Shown: in pieces, positions 23,366 through 36,700 of the stretch | How the letters are laid out: every line of letters begins with the position of its first letter | How positions within the stretch are numbered: the first letter of the stretch is position 1 | Assembly (NCBI GenBank): GCA_922989275.2 | Contig: OV277858.1 | Location: 12,197,527-12,261,526, forward strand | Source of the DNA: Gari tellinella | Taxonomy: Eukaryota > Mollusca > Bivalvia > Cardiida > Psammobiidae | Length of the DNA: 64,000 nucleotides | Reading direction: 5' to 3' | Translations under genes and position numbers: made by a program | The notes under the pieces: model-generated | What the model was told of the DNA's origin: nothing | Databases searched by the model: none | What the model saw: the letters and a program-made list of their open reading frames with translations, nothing else

Positions 23366-24980
23366 TAGCTCGACTTTTTCAAAAAGTCGAGCTATTGTCG
23401 TCACCCTGTCGTCTGCGTCTGCGTCGGTTAAGTTTTTTGCTTAAGGTTTTTGTAAGAGTCCATTTCTCAATAACTATCAAAGGTATCCATTTGAAACTTG
23501 GAATAGTTATTCAGTATTAAAAGGGCAACTCATTACAACAAGACAGGTAACCCTGGGATTTGTCATTTCAGAGTTATTGCCCTTGTTTTATTTACTTAAA
23601 TATTATAAATTAACATATCTTAATAACTATCAGGGGTAACCATTTGAAACTTTGAATAGTTATTAAGTATCAAAAGAGCAACTCATTACAACAAGGCAAG
23701 TAACCCTAGGATTTGCCATTCCAGAGTTACTGCCCCTGTTTTATTTACTTAAAAATTATAAATTAACATATCTCAATAACTATCAAAGGTATCCATTTGA
23801 AACTTGGAATACTTGTTTAGTATCAAAAGGGCAACTCATTACAACAAGGCAGGTAACCCTGTGATTTGTCATTTCAGAGTTATTGCCCTTGTTTTATTTA
23901 CTTAAATATTATAAATTAACATATCTTAATAACTATCAGGGGTATCCATTTGAAACTTGGAATAGTTATTAAGTATCAAAAGAGCAACTCATTACAACAA
24001 GGCAAGTAACCCTAGGATTTGCCATTCCAGAGTTACTGCCCCTGTTTTATTTACTTAAAAATTATAAATTAACATATCTCAATAACAATCAAAGGTATCC
24101 ATTTGAAACTTTGAATACTTGTTTAGTATCAAAAGGGCAACTCATTACAACAAGGCAGGTAATCCAGGGATTTGTCATTTCAGAGTTATTGCCCATGTTT
24201 TATTTACTTAAAAATTGTAAATTAACATATCTAAATAACATGAAAGATATTAACTTGAAACTTTAAATACCTGTTAAGTATCAAAAGGACAACTCATTAC
24301 AACAAGGTAGGTTACTCTGTGATTTGTGATTCCAGAGTAATTGCCCTTGATTTATTTACTTAAAACTTGTAAATTGAAATATCTTAATAACTGTCAAAGG
24401 TTTTAACTTGAAACTTTAAATACTTGTGTTATAACAAAAGGGCAACTCATTCAAACAAGAAAGGTGACCGGGGATTTGCCATTCCAGAGTTATTGCCCTT
24501 GTTTTTATTTACATAAAACTTGTAAATTGAAATTTCTCAATAATTACAATAGGTATTAACTTGAAACTTTTAATGCTTGTTCAGTTTCAAAAGGGCATCA
24601 CCTTTCAAGACAGCAGATAACCATGAGATTTGTCATTGCAGAGTTATTGCCCTTGTTTGACTAAGAATTTGTATATGAAATTATTCAGTAACCGTAGAAA
24701 GTTATTAATTTCAAACTTCTAATATATTTGAATACTTGTTTAGTTTCAAAAGGGCAACGCATTACAACAAGGCAGGTAAAGCAGGCAAAGATATTGTCCT
24801 TCTTTTGACTTATAGTTTACTTTAAGTGGAATGTAGACTGTCCAAGTATGTTTAAGTTGTTGTTGCTTACAAACTTCTATGATCAATAGGGCATTAAACA
24901 CACATTCTTTAAGTTTGAAAAATATAGCCGTCTCAAGTATATGAAAGTCGAGCGTCCAGCACCCGTTTGCGGTGCTCTCG
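23366..24980 (+). mobile_element. Hairpin-ended tandem-repeat element, 9 x 153 bp
   Basis: Starts with the hairpin AGCTCGACTTTTT/AAAAAGTCGAGCT (23,367-23,392), then a 'gtcgtctgcgtctgcg' spacer, then nine units. The phrase 'aactatcaaaggtatcc' (or a variant) begins at 23,472, 23,625, 23,778, 23,931, 24,084, 24,237, 24,389, 24,542 and 24,689. It ends with 'gtcgagcgtccagc...gcggtgctctcg'. Units 2 and 4 share variants ('agagcaactc', 'ccctaggatttgcc', 'ctgcccctg') not found in 1, 3 and 5, so part of the array is a 306-bp dimer. Structure is that of pearl-type or Helitron-related non-autonomous elements of bivalves. Confidence 0.8.
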
Positions 24981-25119
24981 TTAAATATTAGATTTACCCT
25001 ATACAATAGAGAGGACGATATTATTTCCTATTTAAACACAGACGAAACAGAAACGCTAAAAATAAAATGTAGTAATCTGCATTTTAAAAAAAAAAAATCA
25101 AATTTATGCTCGCATATTA

Positions 25120-25395
25120 TATACATCCCGGTTGTTCAGGGTAGAGGCAAAGATCCGGCATTGCTCTGGCATTCCCCTGACCCTGGATGAAGCCGGTTCT
25201 GGTTTCTGTCCCGGTGACCCCCGGTTGTATTAAACATTTTAAAGCATTCGGGGAAGTTAGCCGGTGGAAGCTGGTCGATCCAGGATCGAGCTGGTCGCCC
25301 CTGGCGCCGCCAAGGTTGTACTCCAGGTGACTGCCGGTTTGCTAAACCGGGACTCACGGGGACCCAAACCTGGACAGTGAGATCGTGGCTTAAGC
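25120..25395. repeat. GC-rich CCGGTT-motif segment
   Basis: Second GC-rich patch, with CCCGGTT, CCGGTG and CCGGTTT repeated, ending near 'gacagtgagatcgtggc'. Resembles 22,790-23,190. No coding call. Confidence 0.4.
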
Positions 25396-25699
25396 ATCAG
25401 CTACGGGCTAATCCTAGCGTATTACAGTCGGTTTTTTTTGCTGTTAACTGAATTAGCAACATCACTTTTTGTCATAAAACAGTTAAATATAGTTTTGAGA
25501 AGAACTTATTACAAACCATGCCTTATTTATACTATGATGAGGTTGACAGGCTATCTCTAGATATGACCAAAAATCGCAGTTAAATGCACTCGGACCCGTA
25601 CACATTTCTGGTATTTGAGTAGGTTTCCCTGGTCAAACAATGCAGCGAAAGGGCCATTTTAAAAACAAAATCAAGAGATCTAGTTCTAGATCTAAAGTT

Positions 25700-26960
25700 C
25701 CGTCCATCCGCTCGTCCAGCTTGTCCGGAGCATAACTTCTAAAGTATATTAGCTATTGACTTCAAACTTCATATACAGATAGATCTTATTGACCAGGAGT
25801 GCAGTGCGCCAGAACCATTACTCTGACCTCAGTATTTTTGGAGTTATTGCCCTTTGTTATTTTTATCAAATTTAGGCTTGTCAGGAATATAACTTCCAAA
25901 GTATAATAGCTATTGACTTCAAACTTCATATACAGATAGATCTAATTAAATAGGAGTGCAGTGCGCAAGAACCGTTACTCTGACATCAGTATTTTTGGAG
26001 TTATTGCCCTTTGTTGTTACATTTTTACCCAATTTAGGCTTGTCCGGAGCATTACTTTTAAAGTATAAGAGCTATTGACTTCAAACTTCATATACCTATA
26101 GATCTCATTGACTAGGAGTGCAGTCTGCAAGACCCGTTACTCTGTCATCAGTCTTTTTGGAGTTATTGTCCTTTGTTGTTATATTTTTACCCAATTTAGG
26201 CTTGTCCGGAGCATAACTTCTAAAGTATAAAAGCTATTGACTTCAATCTTCATATACAGATAGATCTCATTGACTAGGAGTGCAGTGCGCAAGAGCGTTA
26301 CTCTGTCATCAGTATTTTTGGAGTTATTGCCCTTTGTTGTCATATTTTTACCCACTTTAGGCTTGTCCGGAGCATAACTTCAAAAGTGTAAGAGCTATTG
26401 ACTTTAAACTTCATATACAGATAGATCTTATTTACTAGGAGTGCAGTGCACAAGAACAATAACTCTGCCATCAGTATTTTTGGTGTTATTGCCCTTTGTT
26501 GTTATATTTTTACCCAATTTAGGCTTGTCCCGAGCTTAACTTCCAAAGTATAGAAGCTATTGACCCCAAACTTCATATACAGATAGATCTTATTGACTAG
26601 GAGTGCAGTGCACAAGAACCATAACTCTATCATCAGTATTTTTGGAGTTATTACCCTTTGTTGATATATTTTTTATCCAATTTAGGCTTGTCCAGAACAT
26701 AACTTCCAAAGTATAAGAGCTATTGACTTCAAACTTCATATACAGATAGATCTCATTTACCAGGAGTGCAATGCATAAGAACCTGTACTCTGTCATCCAT
26801 ATTTTTGGAGTTATTTCCCTTTGTTATATTTTTATCCATTTTTTGAGTTGTTGCCCTTTGTTATTCTTTTCCAAGTTAGGGAGCACACATTAACTTTATC
26901 CAGAAACATTTATCTCTTGTGACAAGACCCCACTGGGGGTATGAATCACCATTTGTGATA
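25700..26960 (+). mobile_element. Tandem-repeat element, 7 x ~162 bp
   Basis: Begins after 'ccgtccatccgctcgtcc'. Units start 'ttgtccggagcataacttc' at 25,721, 25,878, 26,040, 26,202, 26,363, 26,524 and 26,688. It ends with a unique tail ('caagaccccactgggggtatgaatcacc') that recurs at 35,540, marking the element's 3' end. No protein. Confidence 0.75.
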
Positions 26961-27044
26961 GGTCTAGTTTGAATATGTACAGTCAGTCAGTCATGACTAT
27001 GAATCGGAAGATATAAATTCTATATTTCATCAAATGGTAGCTTA

Positions 27045-27582
27045 AAGAGGCTCGCAACCGGATTTAGCATTAAAAATAGTAATTTGTAAATATATGTCAA
27101 ATGCTTATATAAATGGGTAAGATTTAGTTTAGGATAATAAATTCTGTTAAAAAATCCATTTCAAAAAAAAAAAAGAAGAAGCCCTGGTGGGATTCGAACC
27201 CGTGACCCTCCATGCGGAGAGAAACGTGAAAAAATGAGGAAGCTCCTATACTACCTCGGCTACCAGCGCTCTCTATATCTATAGTAGCGAATTAACGTAC
27301 TTCACTAGCGGCGATCGATAGTAATTTTACTATTTTATTCGTCTCGGGTTTATGTCTGAGCCCGTGTAAAGGAGCAACAACAACAACTATACCGTTAGCT
27401 AACGCTATAGAAAAACGATGGAAAATATCTTAAAAAAACTAAGATTCGGTGCCGATTCTTGAGACTTTTCTTGGACTGATCATATTTTTTTAATGTCAGA
27501 AGCCAAATAATGCTACAAATTTGCTTTTATTTGAGTATTTTATTTTATTTTGACAAGTACACCATCCGGTTGCGAGTCCCTT
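27045..27582 (-). mobile_element. TA-flanked MITE carrying a tRNA-like unit, copy 1
   Basis: Ends are inverted repeats (AAGAGGCTCGCAACCGGAT at the left; ATCCGGTTGCGAGTCCCTT at the right) flanked by TA at 27,043 and 27,583. It aligns end to end with 37,671-38,209 in the opposite orientation. Inside, on the minus strand, sits a tRNA-like block followed by a T-run. The two ends and TA target point to Tc1/mariner-type mobilisation. Confidence 0.8.
27163..27269 (-). repeat. Pol III tRNA-like unit inside MITE copy 1
   Basis: On the minus strand GCGCTGGT pairs with ACCAGGGC as an acceptor-like stem (7 of 8). There is an A box TAGCCGAGGTAG, a B box GGGTTCGAATCCC and a T-run (A-run at 27,163-27,174 on the + strand). 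The middle is long, like a Leu/Ser tRNA, but the arms are degenerate, so it is tRNA-derived rather than a functional tRNA. Confidence 0.6.
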
Positions 27583-27586
27583 TAAA

Positions 27587-27656
27587 GCAGGCTGAAAGTA
27601 AAGCAGAATGCAGTATATTGCACCTTAAGGCGCGTTCTGCTTTACTTTAAACCTGC
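27587..27656. repeat. Hairpin element 'GCAGG...AAGTAAAGCAGAA'
   Basis: Arms GCAGGCTGAAAGTAAAGCAG and CTGCTTTACTTTAAACCTGC with a ~20-bp loop. It abuts MITE copy 1. Similar hairpins occur at 32,782-32,848 and, in part, near 27,845. Confidence 0.65.
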
Positions 27657-27742
27657 CTAAAGTGGTAATTTATCTTCAAAATATGAAAATATATAATGTG
27701 CAGGGTTAAAGTATAAACTGAAAGACATCCTTTTTGTTGCAG

Positions 27743-30700
27743 ATAAAAGCCAGTCTGGACTTGGACACAACCAATGTTAAGGTGAATATTTGTTTACTTT
27801 TGAACTGACATAACCTGTTTTCTGTTCTATAGACAGGTGGTTGTTTAAAGCATGTTGAAAGTAACACGGAATGCTTGTTACTGCAATGGTACATATACAT
27901 CCAGGTATGAAGCTTGCAAGGGTAACCATATAGCTGGTTCCCTCATCGAGTTTGGTACCTGGCATGAGTCATATTATGATGTATGAAGAACTTGCATTTT
28001 GTGTTGGAAGTTTGGTGTTCCTAAACCAAGCTAATGCGTTTATAGGCCGTAAAGAGGTAAATACAAAATTATTTATTGTATTTTCTATGCGATCTATTTT
28101 AAGATTGATATTATAAGTTACACGGTATAATATAATTTAGGCAGGGTGAATTGGCTTGTATGACGGTTTTGGATTCCGAATTTCCTGAACGCGAAGGAAA
28201 TAAGGAATCCAAAACGGTCATACAAGGCCATACAGAGTTTTTCCCGGTGTAAATGAGGATTAATTTTATTCCCAGCTGAAGAAAATCATAATGCCTGAGC
28301 TGTTATCTCTCCTTTTCTGAGTTTAATATTACATTTTTAGTTCACCAGAGCTTATGTCTGAGTCCTGACTTAATTTTCTATAGCAACTTTCGTCGCTATG
28401 GATAAAACGATGGAAAATATCTAAAAAAAACTAAGATTTGAAGATTTTTCGAGAGGGTGTTATTAGACTGGTCATATTTTTCCAATGCCAGATGCACGAT
28501 AATGCTACCCTTTTGTATATATTTGAGTAATTTCTTTTATTTTTTGCAAATGCACCATCTGGTTGCGAGTGGCTTTAAGAAGTCACATATTTGGCTATAT
28601 CTTTATGAGTGTCTGTCAGTGCCATGTCCTTCATAAAATTTAGGTCACACTTGAAGCTTGGTCATGTGGGATCTTAAAGTAGGTAAAATCGCAAAACTAT
28701 GGGATATGCCGTCAGTCATTGTGTTACACAAGCTGTTCTCACCTTGCGGACGGAGATATCCAGAAAAGGTGGGGGGGGGGGTGGTTGAGATTACCTTATC
28801 TGTCTGGACGGACAAGTCAAATTAATTGATGTTAATTAGATAACGAATCCATTGGGAACAATAAATGAACATTAATTTATTGTGGTGTTTCATGGGATGA
28901 CGTAACGACCGAGTCTAGGATTGAAATGTTATAACTTATTAAGCGAGTCTTGGCGTGCTAAATAATTTTTCTATTCTAGCCGAGGTGTAGATCAGTTTGT
29001 CTCATACAACGACTAGTGACAGGTTCTTTTTCTCACATAACCAATAGTTTTAATCTATTTTAGCTCAGCAAAGCATGACAAGAAATTGTGTATGATTATG
29101 GGGACAGCAATTATCTCTGATGGAGGAATGAGGTAAGTTTTTTGACATCTCTCTTTTAGTCGAAACTCTTCAAAAGTTATTAAAAAATTATGAACCAATG
29201 CAAATTAAGGAAAAATCTGTTTGTGTCAAAATGTAGGGTTACAAATCTCATCGGATTTTAATGCAACTAGGTCAAAATGTTTATCTCAATTATAACTAGG
29301 TCATGGATGAATATGGGAAATGTCCGGTCAAAAACATGGTAACTAGATCATATCAGACAACATTTGTTAACAGCTAGAAGCTAAAAATCTTTTTAAATGT
29401 TGATGAAACTTGGTAAAAATGTTTTTTATTGATATCTAGGTCAGGGTTGAATGTTGGTTGTGTCGGGTCAAAATATAGGTCACTGGGTCAAATCATAAGA
29501 ATACATTTTTAGCTCACCTGGCACGAAGTGCCAAGGTTCGTGCCAAGGTGAGCTTTTAGGACCGCTGGATGTCTGTCGTCCTCCGTCTGTCTATCTGTTC
29601 ACAATTGGTTCGTTAACACTCTAGCTGCTACAAATTTCATCCAATCTTCATGGAACTTGATGACAATGTTTGTCATGGTGAAATCTAGGTCAAGTACGAT
29701 TGTGGGTCATGTCAGATCAAAAACTAGGTCACAAGGTCAAATCATAGAAAAATCTTGTTAACACTCTAGAGGCTACAAATCTTATTGGATTTTAATGAAA
29801 CTGTCAAAATGTTTGGCTCATTGATATCTAGGTCAAGTTTGAATATAGGTCATCCTCGGTCAAAAACTAGGTCACTAGGTCAAATCATAGAAAACCTTGT
29901 CAACACTCCAGATTCTACAAATCTCATTTGAATTTAATGCAACCTAGTCAGAATGTTTGCCTAATTGATATCTAGGTCAAGTTCGAATATGGGTAATGTC
30001 AGGTCAAAAACTAGGTCACTAGGTCAAATCATTGGAAAACATTGTTTACACTCTATAGGCTACAAATCTCACCGTATCGTCATGAAGCTTGGTCAAAATG
30101 TTTGCCTCATTCATATCTAGGTCAAGTTCGAATGTGGGTCATGTCCGGTCAAAAACTAGGTCACTAGGTCAAATCAAAGAAAAACCTTGTTAACACTCTA
30201 GAGGCTACAAATCTCAATGGATCTTAATGAAACTTGGTCAGAATGTTTTCCTCATTGAAATCTAGGTCAATTTCGAATGTGGGTCATGTCCGGTTAAAAA
30301 CTAGGTCACTAGGTCAAATCATAGAAAAACCTTGTTAACACTCTAGAGGCTACAAATCTCAATGGATCTTTATGAAACTTCATCAAAATAAATGTCTTGA
30401 TGAAATCCAGGTCAAGTTCGAATGTGGGTCATGTCCGGTCAAAAACTAGGTCACTAGGTCAACTTTTAGAAAAATCTTGTTAACACTATAAAGGTTGATT
30501 ATGGGTCATGTTCAGTCGTTATCTAGGTCACTATAGGTCATGTTTTACATGGTGTACCAGGTGAGCGATTTAGGGTCATGGTGGCCCTTGTTTACACTAG
30601 CAGTGATTCTTTTACCTGTGCATCCTGAGTTCTGTACTCATTAAATTTGCCAGGGACTCATTATTTGAAAAGTTGCGCATCCCATGGACCCAAAGCTTTT

Positions 30701-33700
30701 CTGGCATTTATTAACACATTACTCCATATGATATAAGTTGAATTATAACACAGTTGTTTGCCTTTATTGTACTCTTCCACTGCCGTGAATAATTCTACAG
30801 TACTTGTTTATTATGCAACATCTTTATCCCAGCAGATAGTAGGACATATGCTACCAATGCGTGAGACACCTGGTGGCTTTTAAATAAGTATGATAAATCA
30901 AGCATCGTTACTCTACGAAATCGTGCATATCAGTTACCTCCCAAAGGTACCTTCAGTTCCAAACAATCTCCAATAATTGCGTATTATAAACGTTAAATGC
31001 ATGCCATGAAATTGTACTTGGTAAATGAAAGTACGTGAAACTTAGCAAATACTCTTATCTAATAAGGCTTAGTTAATTACCCAGAACTTTATCAAATTGA
31101 ATATAAGCGTTAACCTGGGAACACATAGAAAAAGCTGTCTGCTTTTTTAGGCCATTTGTATAGGTATATAAGTGCCTGTAGTTTCAAACGAAGCATTATA
31201 ACTTATTCTTTTTTAGCTCACCTGAGCTAGCTCAGGGTGAGCTATTGCAATCCTTGAATGTCCGGCGTCCGTCGTGCGGCGTCAACAATTTTAGTGTTTA
31301 CACTCTAGAGACCACAATTTTTATCAAATCTTTCTCAAACTTGCTCAGATGGTATATTGCCAGAAGAGTTCGGATGAGGTTGATTATGGTTGAAATCGGA
31401 CAAATAGGTCATGAGTTATCTACCTTTGAACTGCTGAAAATGCCATATTTAACAGTGTTTACACTCTAGAGGCCACAGTATTTATCCAATCTTTCTAAAA
31501 CCTGCCCAGATTGTATATGACCATAAGAGTTCGGATGAGTTCGATTTTGGTTGAAATCGGACAAATAGGTCATGAGTTATCTACCTTTGAATTGCTGAAA
31601 ATGCCATATTTACGGTGTTTACACTCTAGAGGCCACAGTATTTATCCAATCTTTCTAAAACCTGGCCAGATGGTATATGACCATAAGAGTTCGTATGAGT
31701 TCGATTTTGGTTGAAATAGGACAAATAGATCAAGAGTAATCTACCTTTGAATTGCTGAAAATGCCATTTTTAACAGTGTTTACACACTAGAGTTCACAAT
31801 TTTTATCAAATCTTTCTTAACCTTGGTCAGATTGTATATTACTATAAGAGTTCAGATGAGTTTGATTATGGTTGAAAGCAGACTTATAGGTCGAGAGTTA
31901 TCTACCTTTGAATTGCTGAAAATGCCATATTTAACGATGTTTACACTCTAGAGACCACAAATTTTATCCAATCTTTCATAAACTTACTCAGATTGTATAT
32001 TATCATAAGACTTCGGATGAGTTCAATTTTGGTTGTAATCTGATCAATAGGTCAAGAGTTATCTACCTTTGAATGGCTGAAAATGATATATTTAACAGTG
32101 TTTACGCTCTAGAGGCCACAATATTTATCCAAGCTCTCTCAAACTTGCCCATATTGTATATGACCATAAGAGTTGGACAAAGGGTGATTATGGTTGGAAT
32201 CAGACAAATAGATCAAGAGATATCTACCTTTGAATTGCTGAAAATGCCATATTTTACAGCGTTTACACTCTTGCAACTACAGTTTTCAATGGATTTTGAT
32301 TATACATGTACTTGTACACAAAGGATGTAGCTATACATTCTCGAAGGAGTGAAATTATTGTTGAAATGTAATCATTGTGGCAATAGTTACCTGCCCTTGA
32401 TATACTTTGAAATGCTAGAAAAAGGCTTAATTTCAGTATTGTTTAGGCTCTAGTTATCTGCCTTTGATGTACTCTACTATACTACAGTAGGTCGACAAAC
32501 TTGAGTGGATTTAGAATAAAACGGGTGAAATTCAAAGGTAAAGCTATCAGGCTTCATTACAAATGGTGAGCGATATCAGGGCCTTCAGGCCCTCTTGTCA
32601 CCATTGTCTTATTATTCACACCTATAGCTTTTATTGTGAGAAGTTTCATCTATTTAATTTCAGTTAAATTTTGATTCAGTGAGTGTTTTCATTGAATTGG
32701 AGCCGAAAACAATTAAGAAAAAAACATATATATCGGGCAAAAAAAGATCCTTCGGAGATTTCATTTGGTCGCATATGTCCATAAAGCAGGTTTGAAGTAA
32801 AACAGAAGTGCTTTAAGGCAAAATCTGCTTTACTTTCAACCTGCTTTAAGTTGTCACCTGTCTTCAAAGCAGGAAATAAGTTATAGCCAGATATAGGGTA
32901 AATTTTTAGCTCTAGAAGCTACAAATCTCATTTGATCTTAATGAAACTTTTCTCAAATTTTTTGCCTCATCAAAATCTAGGCCATGATTGAATGTGGGTC
33001 ATGTGAGGTCAAAATCTAGAGCACTATAGGTCAAGTTTTACATGGTGTACCATGCGAACAATATAGGGCCATCGTGGCCCTTGTTTTTAAAGTGTTGCAT
33101 GTAGTTAAAGTTAGTATGTGTATCATATTTTGTCAATTTCAGAAAGAGATGATTTCAGTTTGGAAGATCACGTAACACAGTGGGGAAAAAAAGAAAAAGC
33201 TCAGGTAATACTGATTGATCCATTTTATGCGGCTCACCGTATATTCTAGTGTAAACATACTGTATTTCTCCTTGTAGATACCCAGTATGACTTATAGTTG
33301 GGGCAAATTGTTTCGGTCCTCGCTGCTTGTCTGTCCACAGATTGAAACTTGACCATAAATTTTGAATCACATATGATCTATAAAGACTTCAATAAAATAT
33401 GATAGAGACTTCATAGTTTGCATTTGGTCTCAATTCAAGGTCAACGTCATGTAGAGGTTATTTAAATACTTAATAGGCTGAATTTAACATTGGTCATAAC
33501 TTTTGAACTTAGTAACATGTGATAGAAACTTCATAGTCGGTATGTCTACTCATCTGATAAAGCTCTTGATTTCAATACAAGTTTGGTCATGTCTGTCAAA
33601 GTCATAAGAGGTTATGGTAAAGTCAGGCATAGTATTGACTTCAAACTTCATATACAGACATATCTCATTGACCAGGAGTGCAGTGTATAAGAACCGTTAC

Positions 33701-36700
33701 TCCGTCATCAGTATTTTTATTGTTTGTTGTTATATTTTATCGAATGTAGTCTTGTCTGGAACATAATAATTTGCCAAAGTATAAGAGTTATTGACTTAAA
33801 ACTTAATATACAGATTATGTATATATCATTGTCTAGGAGTGCCATGCTCAAGAACTGTTACTCTGTCGTCAGTATTTTTAGCTCACCTGGCACTTAAGTG
33901 CCAAGGTGAGCTATAAGGATCGCTGGATGTCTGTCCTCCGTCCACAATTGCTTGTTAACATTTAAATGGCCACACATTTCATTGGATCTTCATGAAACTT
34001 GATAACAATGTTTATCTTAATGAAATCTAGGTCAAGTGCGAATGAGGGTCATGTCCGGTTAAAAACTAGGTCACTAGGTCAAATCAAAGAAAAACCTTGT
34101 TAACACTCTAAGGACTACACATTTCATTTGGTATTCATGATAATTAATTTTAATGTTTGTCTTGAAAAATGTAGGTCAAGTTCGAATGTGGGTCATGTCC
34201 AGTCAAAACCAGGTCACTATGTCAAATCATAGTAAAAACCTTGTTAACACTCTAGAGGCTACAAATCTCATTTATATCAAGGTCAAGTTTGAATGTGGGT
34301 CATGGCCAGTTAAAAACCAGGTCACTAGGTCAAATCATAGGAAAACCTTATGAACAGTCTCTAGAGGCTACAAATCTAATTGGATTTAAATGCAACTAGG
34401 GTATAATGTTTGCCTAATTGATATCTATGTCAAGTTTGAATGCGGGTCTAAAACTAGGTCATTAGCCACTAGGGCAATTCATAGGAAAACCTTGTTAACA
34501 CTTTAGAGGCTACAAAACTCATCCAATCTTCATGACACTTACTTAAAATGTTTGCCTCATTGATATCTAGGTCAAGTTCCAACATGGGTCAGGTCTGGTC
34601 AAACACTCAGTCACTAGGTCAAATAATTGGAAAACCTTACTCATACCCTAGAGGTTACAAAACTTATCCGATCTTCATGACACTTGGTAAGAATGTTTGC
34701 CCAATTGATATCCAGGTCAAGTGTTAATGTGGGTCATGTCTGGTCAAAAACTAGGTTACTTTAGGTCAAATCATAGAAAAACTTTGTTAACACTCTAGAG
34801 GCTACAAGTCTCAATGGCTTTAAATGCAAAAAAAATAGAATGTTTGCCTAATTAATAATATGGGTCATGTCAGGTCAAAACTAGGTCACTAGGTCAAATC
34901 AAAACCAGTGTTAACTCAGATCTGAATGATGCTTGCCTACATCAAATCAAGGTCAAAATCAAATGAGGGTTGTGTCTGGTCAAAAACTAGGTTACTAGGT
35001 CAACTCATAGAAACATCTTGTTAACATTCTATTTTTGATTGTGGGTCATGTCTAGTCATACATAATCTAGGTGGGGGCCTCCGTGGCCTAGTGGTATAGT
35101 CACTGTGACTTACATCACTAAGCTCCTCACCGCTGTGAGTTCGAATCCCAGTAGGGTCGTTCGGATTTTTCATGTGGGGAAGCCTTCCAGCTGGCTTGCG
35201 GAAGGTCGGTGGTTCTACCCAGTTGCCGATTTGTGCCTGTTACAGTGCATAAAGGGCTTCTGGGGTCTTCTTCCACCTGTGATTAGCTGGACGTCGCGAT
35301 ATGACTGAAATACTGTTGAAAGCGACGTAAAATCAAAACAAACAAACATAATCTAGGTCACTATAGGTCAAGTTTTACATGGTGTACCAGGCGAGCGATT
35401 TAGGGTCAATGTGTCCCTTGTTGGAATTACTTCCCTTTGTTGTTATATTTTATCCAAATTAGGCTTGAAGTTATTGCATTTTGTTATAGTTGGGGAGTTA
35501 GTGCACACAACAATTTTATCCTGAAACATTTACCTCTTGTGACAAAACCCTACTGGGGGTTTGAATCACCATTTCTGATTGGTCTAGTTTTCCAGCTCAT
35601 CCAGTGGCCTTAACTCTGTAATTCTTTGGAAGAGTGGAATGAAGATTTGGGTTGTGAAAATTAACACTTCATTTTTAATTATGCATATACAAAGTTTTAT
35701 ATGAATTGGTACAGAAATGTAGCATTGGTTTGGATCCAAAAATGTACAAGTCCCATCAGTGGCCATAACTTTACCTATCTTAAAACAACTCACTTGAAAA
35801 ATGTCATGTCATGCACATATACACTTCATGTTAAATGCAGATGCAAAGTTTGATGTCAATCGGTACAGAAATGTAGAAGTCATTTGCATCAAAGCTTTTA
35901 TCAGTAAGAAAAGGTCATAAAGTAGCTGTTTGTCCTTGATTGGTAGCAAAAACTTCCCAAAACAACCATGTGATACTCCCTAATTTCTCTGGTGAGCTCT
36001 TCAGGACCCTTTTGTTGATCTTTTTTATGCCCCCGGCATATGCAGAGGCATATAGTAATTGTCCATCCATGCGTGTGTGCGTCCGTAACAAGGTTAAGTA
36101 GATGTTACCGTTTCGTCTAGCATCAACACCGCTTACTCAAATACTTTGACACTTATACAGTTATTGCTTTGGACCATTCCCTATCCACCAATATCAACAA
36201 ACCATGATTTTGACCTTGACCTTATTTGAACTTAGAATATTTAGATAGGCTATTTCTTGGAAAACTAGATTTTACCATTTCATCTAGCATCAACACAACT
36301 GACTACAATGTGTTGATACTTATTCGGATATTACCTTGGATCACTACCAATCCACCCATATTACCCAACCTTGATTTTGACCGTGACCTTGACTTAATTT
36401 GAACTTAGAATATTTTAAATAGGCTCTTTCTCAGTTAACTAGATTTTACCGTTTCATCTAGCATCAACACTGCCTAGTACAATGCTTTTGTACTTATACA
36501 GTTATTGACATGGACTATTACCAACTCACCAAGAATATCCAAACTCAGTTTGATCTTGACCGTGACCTAATTTTGACTTAGAAAATATTTAGAATATTAT
36601 TATTGTCAAGGATGCCACCGGGGGCATAAGTGTTTATTGAACGCGCAGTCTTGTTTCCATTTGTTATATGCTCAGATGGGATATAGGCTCTAGGTGACCA

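Larger units (their letters stand above)
33620..35600 (+). mobile_element. 162-bp-type tandem element split by insertion
   Basis: 33,620-33,879 and 35,422-35,600 are two parts of one element of the 25.7-26.9 kb family ('gacttcaaacttcatatacag', 'cgtcatcagtattttt' / 'ccctttgttgttatatttt', tail 'accctactgggggtttgaatcacc'). The break falls exactly after 'cagtattttt', where the element at 33,880-35,421 inserted. Confidence 0.7.

Noticed and set aside
27181..27269. A functional tRNA gene
   Set aside because: A and B boxes and a T-run are present, but the stems pair poorly and the block lies inside a repeated MITE.
31245..32330. Repeated ORFs of 67-85 aa with a recurring peptide
   Set aside because: They are the same frame of a 161-bp tandem unit, not a protein repeat domain.
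23366..32597. Regularly spaced repeats resembling a CRISPR array
   Set aside because: Units are contiguous 145-162-bp tandem repeats without unique spacers, in eukaryotic DNA.
33155..33370. 71-aa minus-strand ORF
   Set aside because: Antisense to the exon at 33,147 and the adjoining intron; no independent support.
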